From NCBI GenBank assembly GCA_007134485.1, contig SLKT01000009.1, positions 1 through 47,265 on the forward strand: 47,265 nt of DNA. The letters are read 5' to 3'. The position numbers were made by a program, and so were the translations under genes. Each line of letters starts with the position of its first letter. The first letter of the stretch is position 1. The notes under the pieces are model-generated. The model was given only the letters and a program-made list of their open reading frames with translations. It ran no database searches and was not told the DNA's origin. This stretch comes from Wenzhouxiangella sp. (GTDB lineage: Bacteria; Pseudomonadota; Gammaproteobacteria; Xanthomonadales; Wenzhouxiangellaceae). Below, in pieces: positions 34,734 through 43,362 of the stretch.

Positions 34734-34764
34734 AGATTTGGGCGTTCGCGAGCCCGAATTCAAG
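34734..34764 (-). promoter_or_regulatory. Sigma32-type heat-shock promoter of htpG
   Basis: Read on the minus strand, CTTGAAT (34764-34758), a 15-nt spacer and CCCAAATCT (34742-34734) match the RpoH consensus CTTGAAA / CCCCATNT. The -10 ends 37 bp before the htpG ATG. Confidence 0.7.
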
Positions 34765-34945
34765 GTTCGCATCGACCGACTCCCGGATCGCGAACGAGAA
34801 AGCCGGTTTGCATCCTTGCCCCCGGACTCGCATAATTAGGGGTCAAACCAGCTTCGGGGAGGATGGTGCCTGGTGAGTCCAACCCGACTCGCCTTGACGT
34901 CCTGGCCCAGCCCCCGAAAACAAATACAAATAAAATCAATCGCTT

Positions 34946-35899
34946 ATGCGTCACAGATACCTGATTACCATCACCGATTACAAAGGGGCGCGCCATTTCA
35001 CGCTCAGTCAGTTGATGCGTCGAATGCTGGCTGGAGTCCTGTGTACGGTAGTGGTGATCTTCATGGCCGGCTCACTGCTGTTGCATGGCTTGAGCAATCA
35101 GGTCAGCAATCTCAACGAAGAAACCGCCCACCTGCAAGCACTGCACGAGGCCATCAAATCAGACAACCAGGCGTTGATGGCAGAGCGTTCTGCGTTGCAG
35201 GACGAGGTGGAAGGCAAGGCACGCTCCCTGGCCGCCATGGGAGATGAGCTGGAAAACATCGAGATCATGATCGGTCTGCGCGCCGAGCCCGAGCGGCCGC
35301 TCGCCCAGCGGATCGACACGGCGAGCCAGACGGCCTTCGAAAAGCGCCTGATGCTGGAGTCCATTCCCAGCGGCTACCCGGTCGAATCAGGCCAGGTAAC
35401 CAGTAGCTTCGGCATGCGTCGCCATCCGATTCACAACCGCACGACCAAACATGGCGGAGTCGACCTGCGCGCTTCGCGCGGCACCCCGATTTACGCCACC
35501 GCGGACGGGGTGGTCGAATGGGCCTCCAAGCACCACAACAGCGGCCTGGGCAAGATGGTCAAGCTGATCCACAATTACGGATTTTCGACGATCTACGGAC
35601 ACATGGATGACATAGAGGTCCAGGTCGGTAGCTATGTCAAGCGTGGCCAGTTCCTGGGCTATTCCGGCAATACCGGCGCCTCGACGGCTCCACACCTGCA
35701 TTACGAAGTCCGTCACCTCAATCGCCGTCTGGACCCAGCCCCTTTCCTGCGCTGGTCGATGGACGATTACGACATACTTTTCACCAAAGAGGATCGAGTT
35801 GAATGGGAATCATTAGTCGAGGTCATTCGCAGGACCGCAAGCGTTCCGGAACGACCGTCATTGCTGCAGGGACCAAGCTGGTCGGCGACCTCTCCCTGA
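34946..35899 (+). CDS. M23 (LytM-type) peptidoglycan endopeptidase
   Basis: A 317-residue protein. N-terminal membrane anchor (about 27-48), coiled coil (about 50-110), then a peptidase_M23 domain (about 150-260). Zinc ligands are His169 and Asp173 (KHGGVDLRA) and His252 of HLHYEV (His250-x-His252), with catalytic His219 (YGHMDD). All are present, so it should cleave cross-links in the cell wall from the periplasmic side. The last 32 residues overlap the bactofilin start by 97 bp. M23 peptidases paired with bactofilins control cell shape in Helicobacter (Csd1/CcmA) and other bacteria, which suggests the same here. Confidence 0.9.
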   Translation: MRHRYLITITDYKGARHFTLSQLMRRMLAGVLCTVVVIFMAGSLLLHGLSNQVSNLNEETAHLQALHEAIKSDNQALMAERSALQDEVEGKARSLAAMGDELENIEIMIGLRAEPERPLAQRIDTASQTAFEKRLMLESIPSGYPVESGQVTSSFGMRRHPIHNRTTKHGGVDLRASRGTPIYATADGVVEWASKHHNSGLGKMVKLIHNYGFSTIYGHMDDIEVQVGSYVKRGQFLGYSGNTGASTAPHLHYEVRHLNRRLDPAPFLRWSMDDYDILFTKEDRVEWESLVEVIRRTASVPERPSLLQGPSWSATSP

Positions 35900-36261
35900 C
35901 CGACAATCTGCATATAGACGGCAACGTCGAGGGCAAGATTCAGTGCGACGCCGAAGTCTCGATCGGTGAGCAGGGTGTCTGTGAAGGCGACATCGAAGCC
36001 GGCAAGGTGATGATCAGCGGTCGCTTTACCGGTACCATCGATTCCGAACGTCTTGAAATCGTCGCCAGCGGCAATGTGTCCGGGACCGTGAGCGTCGGTC
36101 AGCTTGTGGTTGAATCCGGCGCGCAATTCAACGGCACCAGCAAGATCAAGGGCCAGGAGCCGCCCCGCCAGCTTAGCCACGAAAAAACCGATGGCGAGTC
36201 GGAAAAAGCCGCCAGCAAGGAGCCCGAAAAGAGTTCAAAGCCCGAACGCAAGGCCGTCTGA
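35803..36261 (+). CDS. Bactofilin (cytoskeletal polymer)
   Basis: A 152-residue protein with a central bactofilin beta-helix (about 17-115): TTVIAAGTKLVGDLSLTDNL, LHIDGNVEGKI, VSIGEQGVCEGDIEAGKVMI and SGRFTGTIDS are typical rungs. A disordered, charged C-terminal tail (KTDGESEKAASKEPEKSS) follows. It polymerises without nucleotide and often anchors cell-wall enzymes at the membrane; the overlapping M23 peptidase gene is the likely partner. No strong ribosome site precedes the ATG, so translation may depend on read-in from the peptidase gene. A bidirectional terminator follows. Confidence 0.9.
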   Translation: MGIISRGHSQDRKRSGTTVIAAGTKLVGDLSLTDNLHIDGNVEGKIQCDAEVSIGEQGVCEGDIEAGKVMISGRFTGTIDSERLEIVASGNVSGTVSVGQLVVESGAQFNGTSKIKGQEPPRQLSHEKTDGESEKAASKEPEKSSKPERKAV

Positions 36262-36279
36262 CCGAAATGCGTCAATGAA

Positions 36280-36313
36280 AAAGGCCCGCTGCAAGCGATT
36301 GTAGCGGGCCTTT
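36280..36313. terminator. Bidirectional rho-independent terminator
   Basis: AAAGGCCCGCT (36280-36290) pairs with AGCGGGCCTTT (36303-36313), an 11-bp stem with a 12-nt loop. T-runs occur on both strands, better on the minus strand (CCTTTTT). It ends the bactofilin transcript from the left and the rplS operon from the right. Confidence 0.85.
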
Positions 36314-36333
36314 GTCTTGTCTGGCGATTTCGA

Positions 36334-36693
36334 TCAGGAAGACTTGCGAGTCAGCTTTTCCTTGATGCGAGCGGCCTTGCCTTCCAGGTCACGCAGGTAG
36401 TACAGCTTGGCGCGACGCACCTTGCCGCGACGCTTGATGTTGATGGATTCGATCAGCGGGCTGTAGGTCTGGAATACACGCTCCACGCCGGTGCCATGCG
36501 AGACCTTGCGCACGGTAAACGCGGAGTTGACTCCGCGATTGCGCCGGGCAATGACCACGCCTTCGAAAGCCTGCAAGCGCTGGCGATCGCCTTCACGCAC
36601 CCAGATATTGACCACCACGGTATCACCAGCGGCAAAATCGGGGATTTCGCGCTCGGTCTGTTCGTTATTGATTTCTTCGATGATATTGCTCAT
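36334..36693 (-). CDS. rplS: 50S ribosomal protein L19
   Basis: 119 residues from the ATG at 36693 ([20 protein letters not shown]), the normal L19 start; the in-frame extension upstream is not conserved. [32 protein letters not shown] and [20 protein letters not shown] are L19 signatures. It sits at the 30S-50S interface. Last gene of the rpsP-rimM-trmD-rplS operon, 60 bp after trmD. Confidence 0.96.
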   Translation of the reverse strand: MSNIIEEINNEQTEREIPDFAAGDTVVVNIWVREGDRQRLQAFEGVVIARRNRGVNSAFTVRKVSHGTGVERVFQTYSPLIESINIKRRGKVRRAKLYYLRDLEGKAARIKEKLTRKSS

Positions 36694-36753
36694 GCCTGCT
36701 TTCCCGTTGTCCATGCAAATCCCGCCAGAAGGCGGGAACATAATCCTCTAATT

Positions 36754-37527
36754 TTACCCGGTTTCTTTCGTGTTTTGAACCTTTCCGGGTAAAAATTCAT
36801 CCGGAAAGGCCTTGAGGGCCGCCCGGTCCTGATCGTCGAGGGCATGGGACTGGTACAGATCCGGCCTGATTCTGCGCGTTCTGTGCAGGGCCTGGGCTCG
36901 TCGCCACAGTGCAATACGTCCATGGTCGCCACTCAAGAGCACCTCGGGGACGTCGAACCCGCGCCACGAATCCGGGCGCGTGTAGTGCGGACAATCCAGC
37001 AGACCTTCGGCAAACGAGTCCTCGCTGGCCGAGAGTTCATGTCCGAGCACGCCGGGAATCTGGCGAACCACCGCATCGATGAGAACCGCGGCCGCCGGTT
37101 CGCCTCCGGAGAGCACGTAATCACCCACCGACCATTCCTCGTCGATGTGGCTGTCAATCAGACGTTGATCCACGCCCTCGTAGCGGCCACAAACCAGGAT
37201 CAGTCGCCGACGTGCGGCCAGTTCCATGACGCCACTCTGATCCAGACGTCGGCCTTGGGGAGAGAGATAGATCACGCTGGCCTGATCATCACCACATCTT
37301 GCCTGCTCGATTGATTGCGCCAGGGGTTCCGGGCGCATCACCATGCCCGGGCCGCCTCCATAGGGTCGATCATCAATGCTTCGATGCGGGTCATTGACCT
37401 GGTCGCGGGGGTTGTGACAATGCAGTGCGATTCGATTGTCAGCCAGTGCCCGACCAGTCAACCCCAGATCCTTGAGCCCTTCGATCCACCCGGGGAACAG
37501 TGTGACCACATCGATTCGCTCGAGCAT
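36754..37527 (-). CDS. trmD: tRNA (guanine-N1-)-methyltransferase
   Basis: A 257-residue SPOUT methyltransferase that makes m1G37. The trefoil-knot SAM site is visible in YLSPQGRRLDQ, LVCGRYEGVDQRLI and EEWSVGDYVLSGGEPAA. The catalytic Asp region is LDCPHYTRPDSWRGFDVPEV. Length matches E. coli TrmD (255). Third gene of the operon; it starts directly after rimM. Confidence 0.96.
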   Translation of the reverse strand: MLERIDVVTLFPGWIEGLKDLGLTGRALADNRIALHCHNPRDQVNDPHRSIDDRPYGGGPGMVMRPEPLAQSIEQARCGDDQASVIYLSPQGRRLDQSGVMELAARRRLILVCGRYEGVDQRLIDSHIDEEWSVGDYVLSGGEPAAAVLIDAVVRQIPGVLGHELSASEDSFAEGLLDCPHYTRPDSWRGFDVPEVLLSGDHGRIALWRRAQALHRTRRIRPDLYQSHALDDQDRAALKAFPDEFLPGKVQNTKETG

Positions 37528-38049
37528 TCAATCCTCCAGCCACTCGACCGGCCAGTCCACCGTGATTCGACCCTCATCCAGGTCAACTGACTTGATGTAA
37601 GTATCCAAAACGAATGGAATCAGGATATTGGAAGAATTACTTGATTTTATTTCGAGGACATCATTGGCGCCGGTGGCCAGCACCTTTCGGACCACACCAT
37701 GGCGATGGCCCTGGAGGTTGACGACTTCCAGGCCAATCAGATCATTCCAGTAGTAGCTGCCCGCTTCGGGACGGGGCAATTGATCCCGGGAGATGTGGAT
37801 GTCCTGACCCATCAGTCCGGCGGCCTGCTCCGGGGTGTCGAGGCCACGGATTGCGGCAACCAGACGATTGCCCTGGCGTTGCCAGTCAGTCAGTTCGAGT
37901 TGCCGGCCATCGGCCAGCAACCAGGGTTGATAGTCGAAAATGGCAGTCACGGGCTCGGTATGGGAATACACCTTGACCCAGCCCTTGATACCCCAGACGC
38001 CGTGGATCTGGCCGATGACGACCGTACCGGAGGCGTCCGCTTTCGCCAT
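37528..38049 (-). CDS. rimM: Ribosome maturation factor RimM
   Basis: 173 residues with the N-terminal RimM barrel (GTVVIGQIHGVWGIKGWVKV) and C-terminal PRC barrel (YYWNDLIGLEVVN, ILIPFV, ITVDWPVEWLED). It assists 30S head assembly by binding S19. Its start overlaps the rpsP stop by one base, and its stop abuts trmD. Confidence 0.95.
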   Translation of the reverse strand: MAKADASGTVVIGQIHGVWGIKGWVKVYSHTEPVTAIFDYQPWLLADGRQLELTDWQRQGNRLVAAIRGLDTPEQAAGLMGQDIHISRDQLPRPEAGSYYWNDLIGLEVVNLQGHRHGVVRKVLATGANDVLEIKSSNSSNILIPFVLDTYIKSVDLDEGRITVDWPVEWLED

Positions 38050-38309
38050 CAGGCCGTCTGCTGGGCGACCTTGCGGGCTTCCTTGACCAGGTGGCTGACA
38101 CGCTCGGACATCTTAGCGCCCTGCTCGACCCAGTGATCCACGCGCTCGGTATCGACGCGCAGACGCTCGTTCTGGCCACGCGCGACCGGATTGAAGAATC
38201 CGAGGCGCTCGATGTTGCGACCATCGCGGCGGACGCGGCTGTCGGTGACGATAATGTGGTAGAACGGCTGCTTTTTGGCGCCGCCCCGGCTCAAACGAAT
38301 CTTGACCAT
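38049..38309 (-). CDS. rpsP: 30S ribosomal protein S16
   Basis: 86 residues; [20 protein letters not shown] and VADSR-type [20 protein letters not shown] are diagnostic. First gene of the rpsP-rimM-trmD-rplS operon. GGAGA precedes the ATG by 5 nt. A leader hairpin and promoter are seen upstream. Confidence 0.96.
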   Translation of the reverse strand: MVKIRLSRGGAKKQPFYHIIVTDSRVRRDGRNIERLGFFNPVARGQNERLRVDTERVDHWVEQGAKMSERVSHLVKEARKVAQQTA

Positions 38310-38339
38310 GTTCTCTCCGAAAAAGTGTCTGGCTGGACA

Positions 38340-38358
38340 TTTCCGACCCGGTCGGAAA
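38340..38358. promoter_or_regulatory. Inverted repeat in the rpsP leader
   Basis: TTTCCGAC-CCG-GTCGGAAA, perfect 8-bp arms, lies 31 bp before rpsP and downstream of its promoter, so it would fold in the mRNA leader. It has no adjacent T-run. It could be a leader regulator of the operon or an operator. Confidence 0.4.
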
Positions 38359-38393
38359 CCCTTGCCTGCAAATGCGTTATTGGCAAACCCGCA

Positions 38394-38422
38394 ATTATAT
38401 CGCTGAACGTACCTGAATGGAA
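38394..38422 (-). promoter_or_regulatory. Promoter of the rpsP operon
   Basis: On the minus strand a perfect TATAAT (38399-38394) is spaced 17 bp from a weak -35, TTCCAT (38422-38417). The -10 ends 84 bp before the rpsP ATG. Confidence 0.55.
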
Positions 38423-38463
38423 GTGGATCAGTCGTTTACATCGCACTGGCTGCAATTGCCCAT

Positions 38464-40140
38464 TCAATCCCCGACTTCAGCGCTGCCGGACTCCCAGCGC
38501 GGGTCGTGGGCGGCCTCGACCTGGCCGCTGCGCCGGTCCCACATGACAGCATGCATGTTGCCCCAGGTCCGGCCCCGTATGCTGACCTCGTGACCGCGAT
38601 GTTCGAGCGCCTCGATCTGCTCGCTATCGAGGGTATCGCGCTCCAGGGAAATCTCGTCGGGCTGGTACTGATGATGAAAACGCGGCATCGAGACCCAGGA
38701 TTCAGGACCGTTGCCGTCAATGAAATCAAGCACCCCGAGCATCACCATGGTGATGATGCGCGCCCCGCCCGGTGTGCCGATGATCGCGGTGCGCTCGGGC
38801 CCTTTGACGATGGTCGGGCTCATCGACGAGAGCATGCGCTTGTCGGGTTCGATGGCGTTGGCGGCAAAGCCGATCAGCCCGTAGGCGTTGGGCTCGCCCG
38901 GGGCGGCGGAGAAATCGTCCATTTCGTTGTTCAGCAGCACGCCGGTGCCGGGCGGTGCATAGGCCGCACCATAGGGCAAATTGACCGTCAGCGTTGCCGA
39001 GACCAGGTTGCCGGCGCCATCCATCAGCGAAAAGTGAGTGGTATTGTCGCTTTCCGGAGCCAGGTCCGGATCAGCCGCCAGCGCCGCCGAAGGCAGGGCG
39101 CGGTCCATGCGAATGGTGGTGCGAAGTCCGGCGGCATAGTGCGGGCTCAGGAGCATCTCGGTGGGAATATCAACGAAATCCGGGTCGCCCAGGTACAGGG
39201 CGCGATCGCGGTAGACACGGCGCATGGCCTCCGATAACAGGTGAACCCGGTCGACCTGATCCATGGCCGCCAGATCAAAGGGTTCGATGATATTGAGCAT
39301 CTGGGCAATCGCGATACCGCCCGAGGACGGTGGCGATGCAGTGATCAACTCGTAGCCGCGGTAAGTGGCCCGGATCGGTTCGCGCTCGACCACCTGGTAG
39401 CCAGCCAGATCCTCGAGTGTCCAGATGCCGCCTTCGGCGCGGGTTCCGTCCACCAGACGCTCGGCAACCTCGCCCTTGTAGAAGCCGTCGAATCCTTCCT
39501 CGGCCAGGCGCCTGAGCGTATGGGCCAGGTCCGGCTGGCGAATGTTGTAGCCGATCTCGGGCACATCTTCGCCATCCATGAAGATTTCCGACGTTTCCGG
39601 CCAGCGCAGCATCACGTGGGCGCGGAAATTGAGCAGGGTCTGGTATTTCTGATCAACCGGAAACCCGTTCTCGGCCAGTTCGATGGCCGGCGCCAGCAGC
39701 TCGGCCAGTTCCATGCTGCCGTAATGCTCGGCCAGGTACACCCAGGCCGCCGGAGCGCCGGGGATGCCGGCTGCCAATGCACCATTGATGGCCAGGTCGC
39801 GATCGACTTCACCCTCATCATCCAGGTACATGTCGCGTTCGGCCGCGGCCGGGGCGGTCTCGCGACCATCGATCATGACGGAAAAGTCATCTTCGGCGCG
39901 ATGCAGCAGCCAGAAACCACCTCCGCCTATGCCCGATGAGGCCGGCTCGACCACGGCCAGCGCGGCCGAAACGGCCACTGCGGCATCGAAGGCATTGCCG
40001 CCGCGTTCGAGAATGTCCATTCCGGCGCGGGTGGCCAGCTCGTGGGCCGTGGCGACCGCGTGTTGACCGGGCTTTTCGGCGGCATGGGCGGGACCGAGAA
40101 ACAACAGCAGCAGGGCTGCACAAATTAAGGATCGCATCAT
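38464..40140 (-). CDS. ggt: Gamma-glutamyltransferase (glutathione hydrolase precursor)
   Basis: A 558-residue exported Ntn-hydrolase. Signal peptide MMRSLICAALLLLFLGPAHA. The self-cleavage nucleophile is Thr367 in DNTTHFS, splitting the protein into a large and a small subunit. Downstream substrate-binding motifs LLNNEMDDF, RMLSSMSPT and GTPGGARII are intact; the N-terminal GGNAFDAAVAV and SSGIGGGGF are typical. It hydrolyses or transfers the gamma-glutamyl group of glutathione in the periplasm. It starts 23 bp after coaD on the same strand and probably shares the rsmD-coaD transcript. Confidence 0.95.
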   Translation of the reverse strand: MMRSLICAALLLLFLGPAHAAEKPGQHAVATAHELATRAGMDILERGGNAFDAAVAVSAALAVVEPASSGIGGGGFWLLHRAEDDFSVMIDGRETAPAAAERDMYLDDEGEVDRDLAINGALAAGIPGAPAAWVYLAEHYGSMELAELLAPAIELAENGFPVDQKYQTLLNFRAHVMLRWPETSEIFMDGEDVPEIGYNIRQPDLAHTLRRLAEEGFDGFYKGEVAERLVDGTRAEGGIWTLEDLAGYQVVEREPIRATYRGYELITASPPSSGGIAIAQMLNIIEPFDLAAMDQVDRVHLLSEAMRRVYRDRALYLGDPDFVDIPTEMLLSPHYAAGLRTTIRMDRALPSAALAADPDLAPESDNTTHFSLMDGAGNLVSATLTVNLPYGAAYAPPGTGVLLNNEMDDFSAAPGEPNAYGLIGFAANAIEPDKRMLSSMSPTIVKGPERTAIIGTPGGARIITMVMLGVLDFIDGNGPESWVSMPRFHHQYQPDEISLERDTLDSEQIEALEHRGHEVSIRGRTWGNMHAVMWDRRSGQVEAAHDPRWESGSAEVGD

Positions 40141-40163
40141 GATGAAAGGATTTTTGAAAAGGT

Positions 40164-40671
<508 letters not shown>

Positions 40672-40697
40672 TCAAGGAAGTTGAAAGCAGGCGACAA

Positions 40698-41252
40698 TTA
40701 TACCTTCAGGAGCCTGAGCATCACCCCACCCTGGCGCTTCTCCCGAGTGATCCGAAAAGAATGACTGGCCTGGGCAACCGGATCTTCGGCCGCGTCGCAT
40801 TCGACGTAAATCAGGGCTTCCGGGTTGAGCATTCCATGCTCGACCAGAGCATCCAGCACGGATTGATGCAGCGATTGATCGAATGGCGGGTCAATGAAAA
40901 TCAGATCATAGCCGCCCGGCTGAGTCGCCATCCAATGCAGCACATCAGCGGCAATGAAGCGAACCTTGTCAATTCCCGGCCAGGCGCGGGTATGGTCCTC
41001 GATCAGCCGGACAAGCTGGCGATCTTTTTCGACCAGGTCCACTGCCCCGGCGCCGCGCGAGGCTGCCTCGAGACCCAGCGCGCCAGTGCCGGCAAACAGA
41101 TCCACGCAGCGCGCCCCGATGGTTCGCTGGCCCAGCCAGTTGAACAGCGTTTCACGCGCACGATCTCCGGTCGGCCGCAATCCGGGGCTGTCGGCCACCG
41201 GCAATTTGCGCCCGCGCCACTGCCCACTGATGATACGTATTTTCCCCATCAT
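40698..41252 (-). CDS. rsmD: 16S rRNA (guanine(966)-N(2))-methyltransferase
   Basis: About 184 residues from the ATG pair at 41252/41249 (MGKIRIISGQWRGRKLPV), the usual RsmD start; the longer frame upstream has no match and crosses the ftsY start. SAM motif VDLFAGTGALGLEAASRGAG and catalytic motif IV IDPPF are present, with RPTGDRARETLFNWL typical of the family. It methylates G966 of 16S rRNA. Divergent from ftsY and upstream of coaD, the common gammaproteobacterial order. Confidence 0.93.
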   Translation of the reverse strand: MMGKIRIISGQWRGRKLPVADSPGLRPTGDRARETLFNWLGQRTIGARCVDLFAGTGALGLEAASRGAGAVDLVEKDRQLVRLIEDHTRAWPGIDKVRFIAADVLHWMATQPGGYDLIFIDPPFDQSLHQSVLDALVEHGMLNPEALIYVECDAAEDPVAQASHSFRITREKRQGGVMLRLLKV

Positions 41253-41297
41253 GGTGATAGCATACCGCAAGGGTCGCACCCCCCCGAGCAGTTTAGT

Positions 41298-41328
41298 CCT
41301 GAACCCTGAAACCTGAACCCTGAAACCT
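41298..41328. repeat. 14-bp tandem repeat between rsmD and ftsY
   Basis: The unit cctgaaccctgaaa occurs at 41298-41311 and 41312-41325, followed by a partial third copy (cct). It occupies the 83-bp divergent intergenic region, immediately before the ftsY ATG, so it may alter spacing of the promoter or ribosome site. Confidence 0.8.
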
Positions 41329-41335
41329 AATAAAA

Positions 41336-42325
41336 ATGTTCTCCATCTTCCGTCGCAAGAAATCCGGAAAAGGGGTGGAATCCACCCAGATGCGTCCGGT
41401 CGAACAGGCCGGTGTCGACCCCCTGGAACAGCGCCTGGAGCGCACCCGCTCCAGTCTTGGCGGGCTGTTCGGGCTGATTGGTTCGGCAACCCGCATTGAT
41501 GATGAACTGGTCGAGGAAATAGAGACCACCCTGCTGACCGCCGACATGGGCGTGGCCGCCACGACCCGTATTGTCGATCGACTGCGCGAGGGCATCCGCC
41601 AGGGCATCGTGACCGAACCCGCCGAGCTTCTTCCCGCTGTTCAGGCCGAACTGTACGAGTTGATCGAACCCTGCGAGCAATTTCTGGCTGTCGATACGGA
41701 CAAGAAGCCTTTCGTCATTCTGATGGTCGGGGTCAATGGCGTGGGCAAAACCACCACCATCGGCAAGCTGGCCCGACGCTACCTCGATGAAGGCAAGAAA
41801 GTCATGCTGGCCGCCGGCGATACCTTTCGCGCGGCCGCAGTCGAGCAGCTTCAGGCCTGGGGCGCGCGCAACGATGTGCCGGTCGTGGCCCAGAAGTCCG
41901 GAGCCGATACCGCGGCGGTCATCTACGATGCGCTGCATTCGGCCAAGGCCCGAGGAGTCGATGTGCTGATTGCCGATACCGCCGGGCGCCTGCATACCCA
42001 GTCACACCTGATGGATGAATTGACCAAGGTGCGCCGGGTGATGCAGAAAATCGACCCGGAAGCACCGCACGAAACCATGCTGGTGGTCGATGCCGGCACC
42101 GGTCAGAACGCACTGGCCCAGGCGCGCCAGTTCAACCAGGCCGTGACCCTGACCGGCATCACCGTCACCAAGCTTGATGGCACCGCTCGCGGTGGCGTGT
42201 TGTTTGCCATCGCCGAAGAACTCGGAATCCCGATTCGCTTTATCGGGGTGGGCGAGACGGCTGCTGATCTTCGGCCATTCGATGCCGGGACGTTTGTGCA
42301 TGCGATTTTGCCAGTAGAGCGGTGA
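41336..42325 (+). CDS. ftsY: Signal recognition particle receptor FtsY
   Basis: A 329-residue SRP-type GTPase. A short basic N-terminus (MFSIFRRKKSGKG) replaces the long acidic A domain of E. coli FtsY. The N domain (about 30-115) and G domain follow with G1 GVNGVGKTTT, the DTFRAAAVEQL insertion-box motif, G3 DTAGR, G4 TKLDG and the closing GVGETAADLRPFD. It docks ribosome-nascent chain complexes to the translocon. Its TGA overlaps the mutY GTG by 4 bp. Confidence 0.95.
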   Translation: MFSIFRRKKSGKGVESTQMRPVEQAGVDPLEQRLERTRSSLGGLFGLIGSATRIDDELVEEIETTLLTADMGVAATTRIVDRLREGIRQGIVTEPAELLPAVQAELYELIEPCEQFLAVDTDKKPFVILMVGVNGVGKTTTIGKLARRYLDEGKKVMLAAGDTFRAAAVEQLQAWGARNDVPVVAQKSGADTAAVIYDALHSAKARGVDVLIADTAGRLHTQSHLMDELTKVRRVMQKIDPEAPHETMLVVDAGTGQNALAQARQFNQAVTLTGITVTKLDGTARGGVLFAIAEELGIPIRFIGVGETAADLRPFDAGTFVHAILPVER

Positions 42326-43362
42326 GACGGGAGACGGGAGACGGGAGACAAGCGGGGGAATTTGCCGATCAACTGCTTGAGTGGTGGGAGGTGCATGGGC
42401 GGCATGACCTGCCATGGCAGATGGATCGCTCGCCTTACCGGGTCTGGTTGGCGGAGATCATGCTGCAGCAGACCCAGGTCGGCACGGTCATTGATTACTT
42501 TCAACGATTCACCACGCGTTTTCCTGATCTGAAGTCTCTCGCCGAAGCCGACCTGGACGATGTGATGGCACTGTGGTCCGGGCTGGGCTATTACGCCCGG
42601 GCGCGCAACCTGCACAAGACCGCGCAAATCTGCGCCGAGCAATTCGGGGGCCGGCTGCCGGAAACGGCCGATGCGCTTGAACAATTGCCCGGCATCGGAC
42701 GCTCCACGGCCAATGCCATCATCGCCCAGGCCCACGATGAGCGCGCGGTAATTCTCGATGGCAATGTCAAGCGCGTGCTGGCCCGTCATGCCGCGATTGA
42801 AGGCTGGCCCGGTCGCTCGGCGGTCGCGCGGGTACTGTGGGAAGAGGCGGATAGACGAACGCCGTCCGATCGAGCGCGTGACTATACTCAGGCCATCATG
42901 GACCTGGGCTCGGGCATCTGTCGTCCGCGCAATCCTGATTGTCCGGTGTGCCCGGTGTCGGAGACCTGCCAGGCGCTCATGCAGGATCGCACCGACCAGT
43001 TGCCCGAGCCGCGACCACGACGTGAACGTCCGCATCGCAGCGTGAAGCTGGCCGTCATCGAGAACGAGCATGGTGAGGTTCTGCTGGAGCGCAGGCCCGC
43101 CGCGGGCATCTGGGGCGGATTGTGGTCGTTACCGCAACTGGATGAGGCTGTGAAGGATGAATCGACTCGCGCCCTTGAAAGGATCGAGCATCACTTCACT
43201 CACTTTGTTCTGCATATTCAGCCCTACCATCTCGATGATGATGGTCTCCATGTGCGGGTCGCTGATGAAGGCATCCGGCAATGGACCCGGCCGACCGATG
43301 CGCTTGATCTCGGGCTGCCCCGCCCCATCCGCACCATCATCGAAGGCCTGGTTCAAGACTGA
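42322..43362 (+). CDS. mutY: A/G-specific adenine DNA glycosylase MutY
   Basis: 346 residues with catalytic Glu45 (WLAEIMLQQTQV), Asp146 (ILDGNVKRVLAR), an HhH motif (LPGIGRSTANAII) and a [4Fe-4S] cluster of Cys200-x6-Cys207-x2-Cys210-x5-Cys216. A C-terminal NUDIX-like domain (about 240-346) recognises 8-oxoG. It removes A mispaired with 8-oxoG. The GTG start overlaps the ftsY stop (GTGA). The first 12 codons are made of a 7-bp tandem repeat, so repeat slippage could disturb the N-terminus or move the start; the conserved fold begins at about residue 14. The 3' end overlaps the convergent hydrolase by 26 bp. Confidence 0.94.
   Translation: MRRETGDGRQAGEFADQLLEWWEVHGRHDLPWQMDRSPYRVWLAEIMLQQTQVGTVIDYFQRFTTRFPDLKSLAEADLDDVMALWSGLGYYARARNLHKTAQICAEQFGGRLPETADALEQLPGIGRSTANAIIAQAHDERAVILDGNVKRVLARHAAIEGWPGRSAVARVLWEEADRRTPSDRARDYTQAIMDLGSGICRPRNPDCPVCPVSETCQALMQDRTDQLPEPRPRRERPHRSVKLAVIENEHGEVLLERRPAAGIWGGLWSLPQLDEAVKDESTRALERIEHHFTHFVLHIQPYHLDDDGLHVRVADEGIRQWTRPTDALDLGLPRPIRTIIEGLVQD
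42324..42349. repeat. 7-bp tandem repeat (gagacgg) at the ftsY/mutY junction
   Basis: Three perfect copies of gagacgg (42324-42344) and a partial fourth (gagac). They lie across the ftsY stop and inside the first codons of mutY, coding for RRETGDGR. The copy number is not a multiple of 3 in length, so gain or loss of a unit would shift the mutY frame. Confidence 0.8.
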
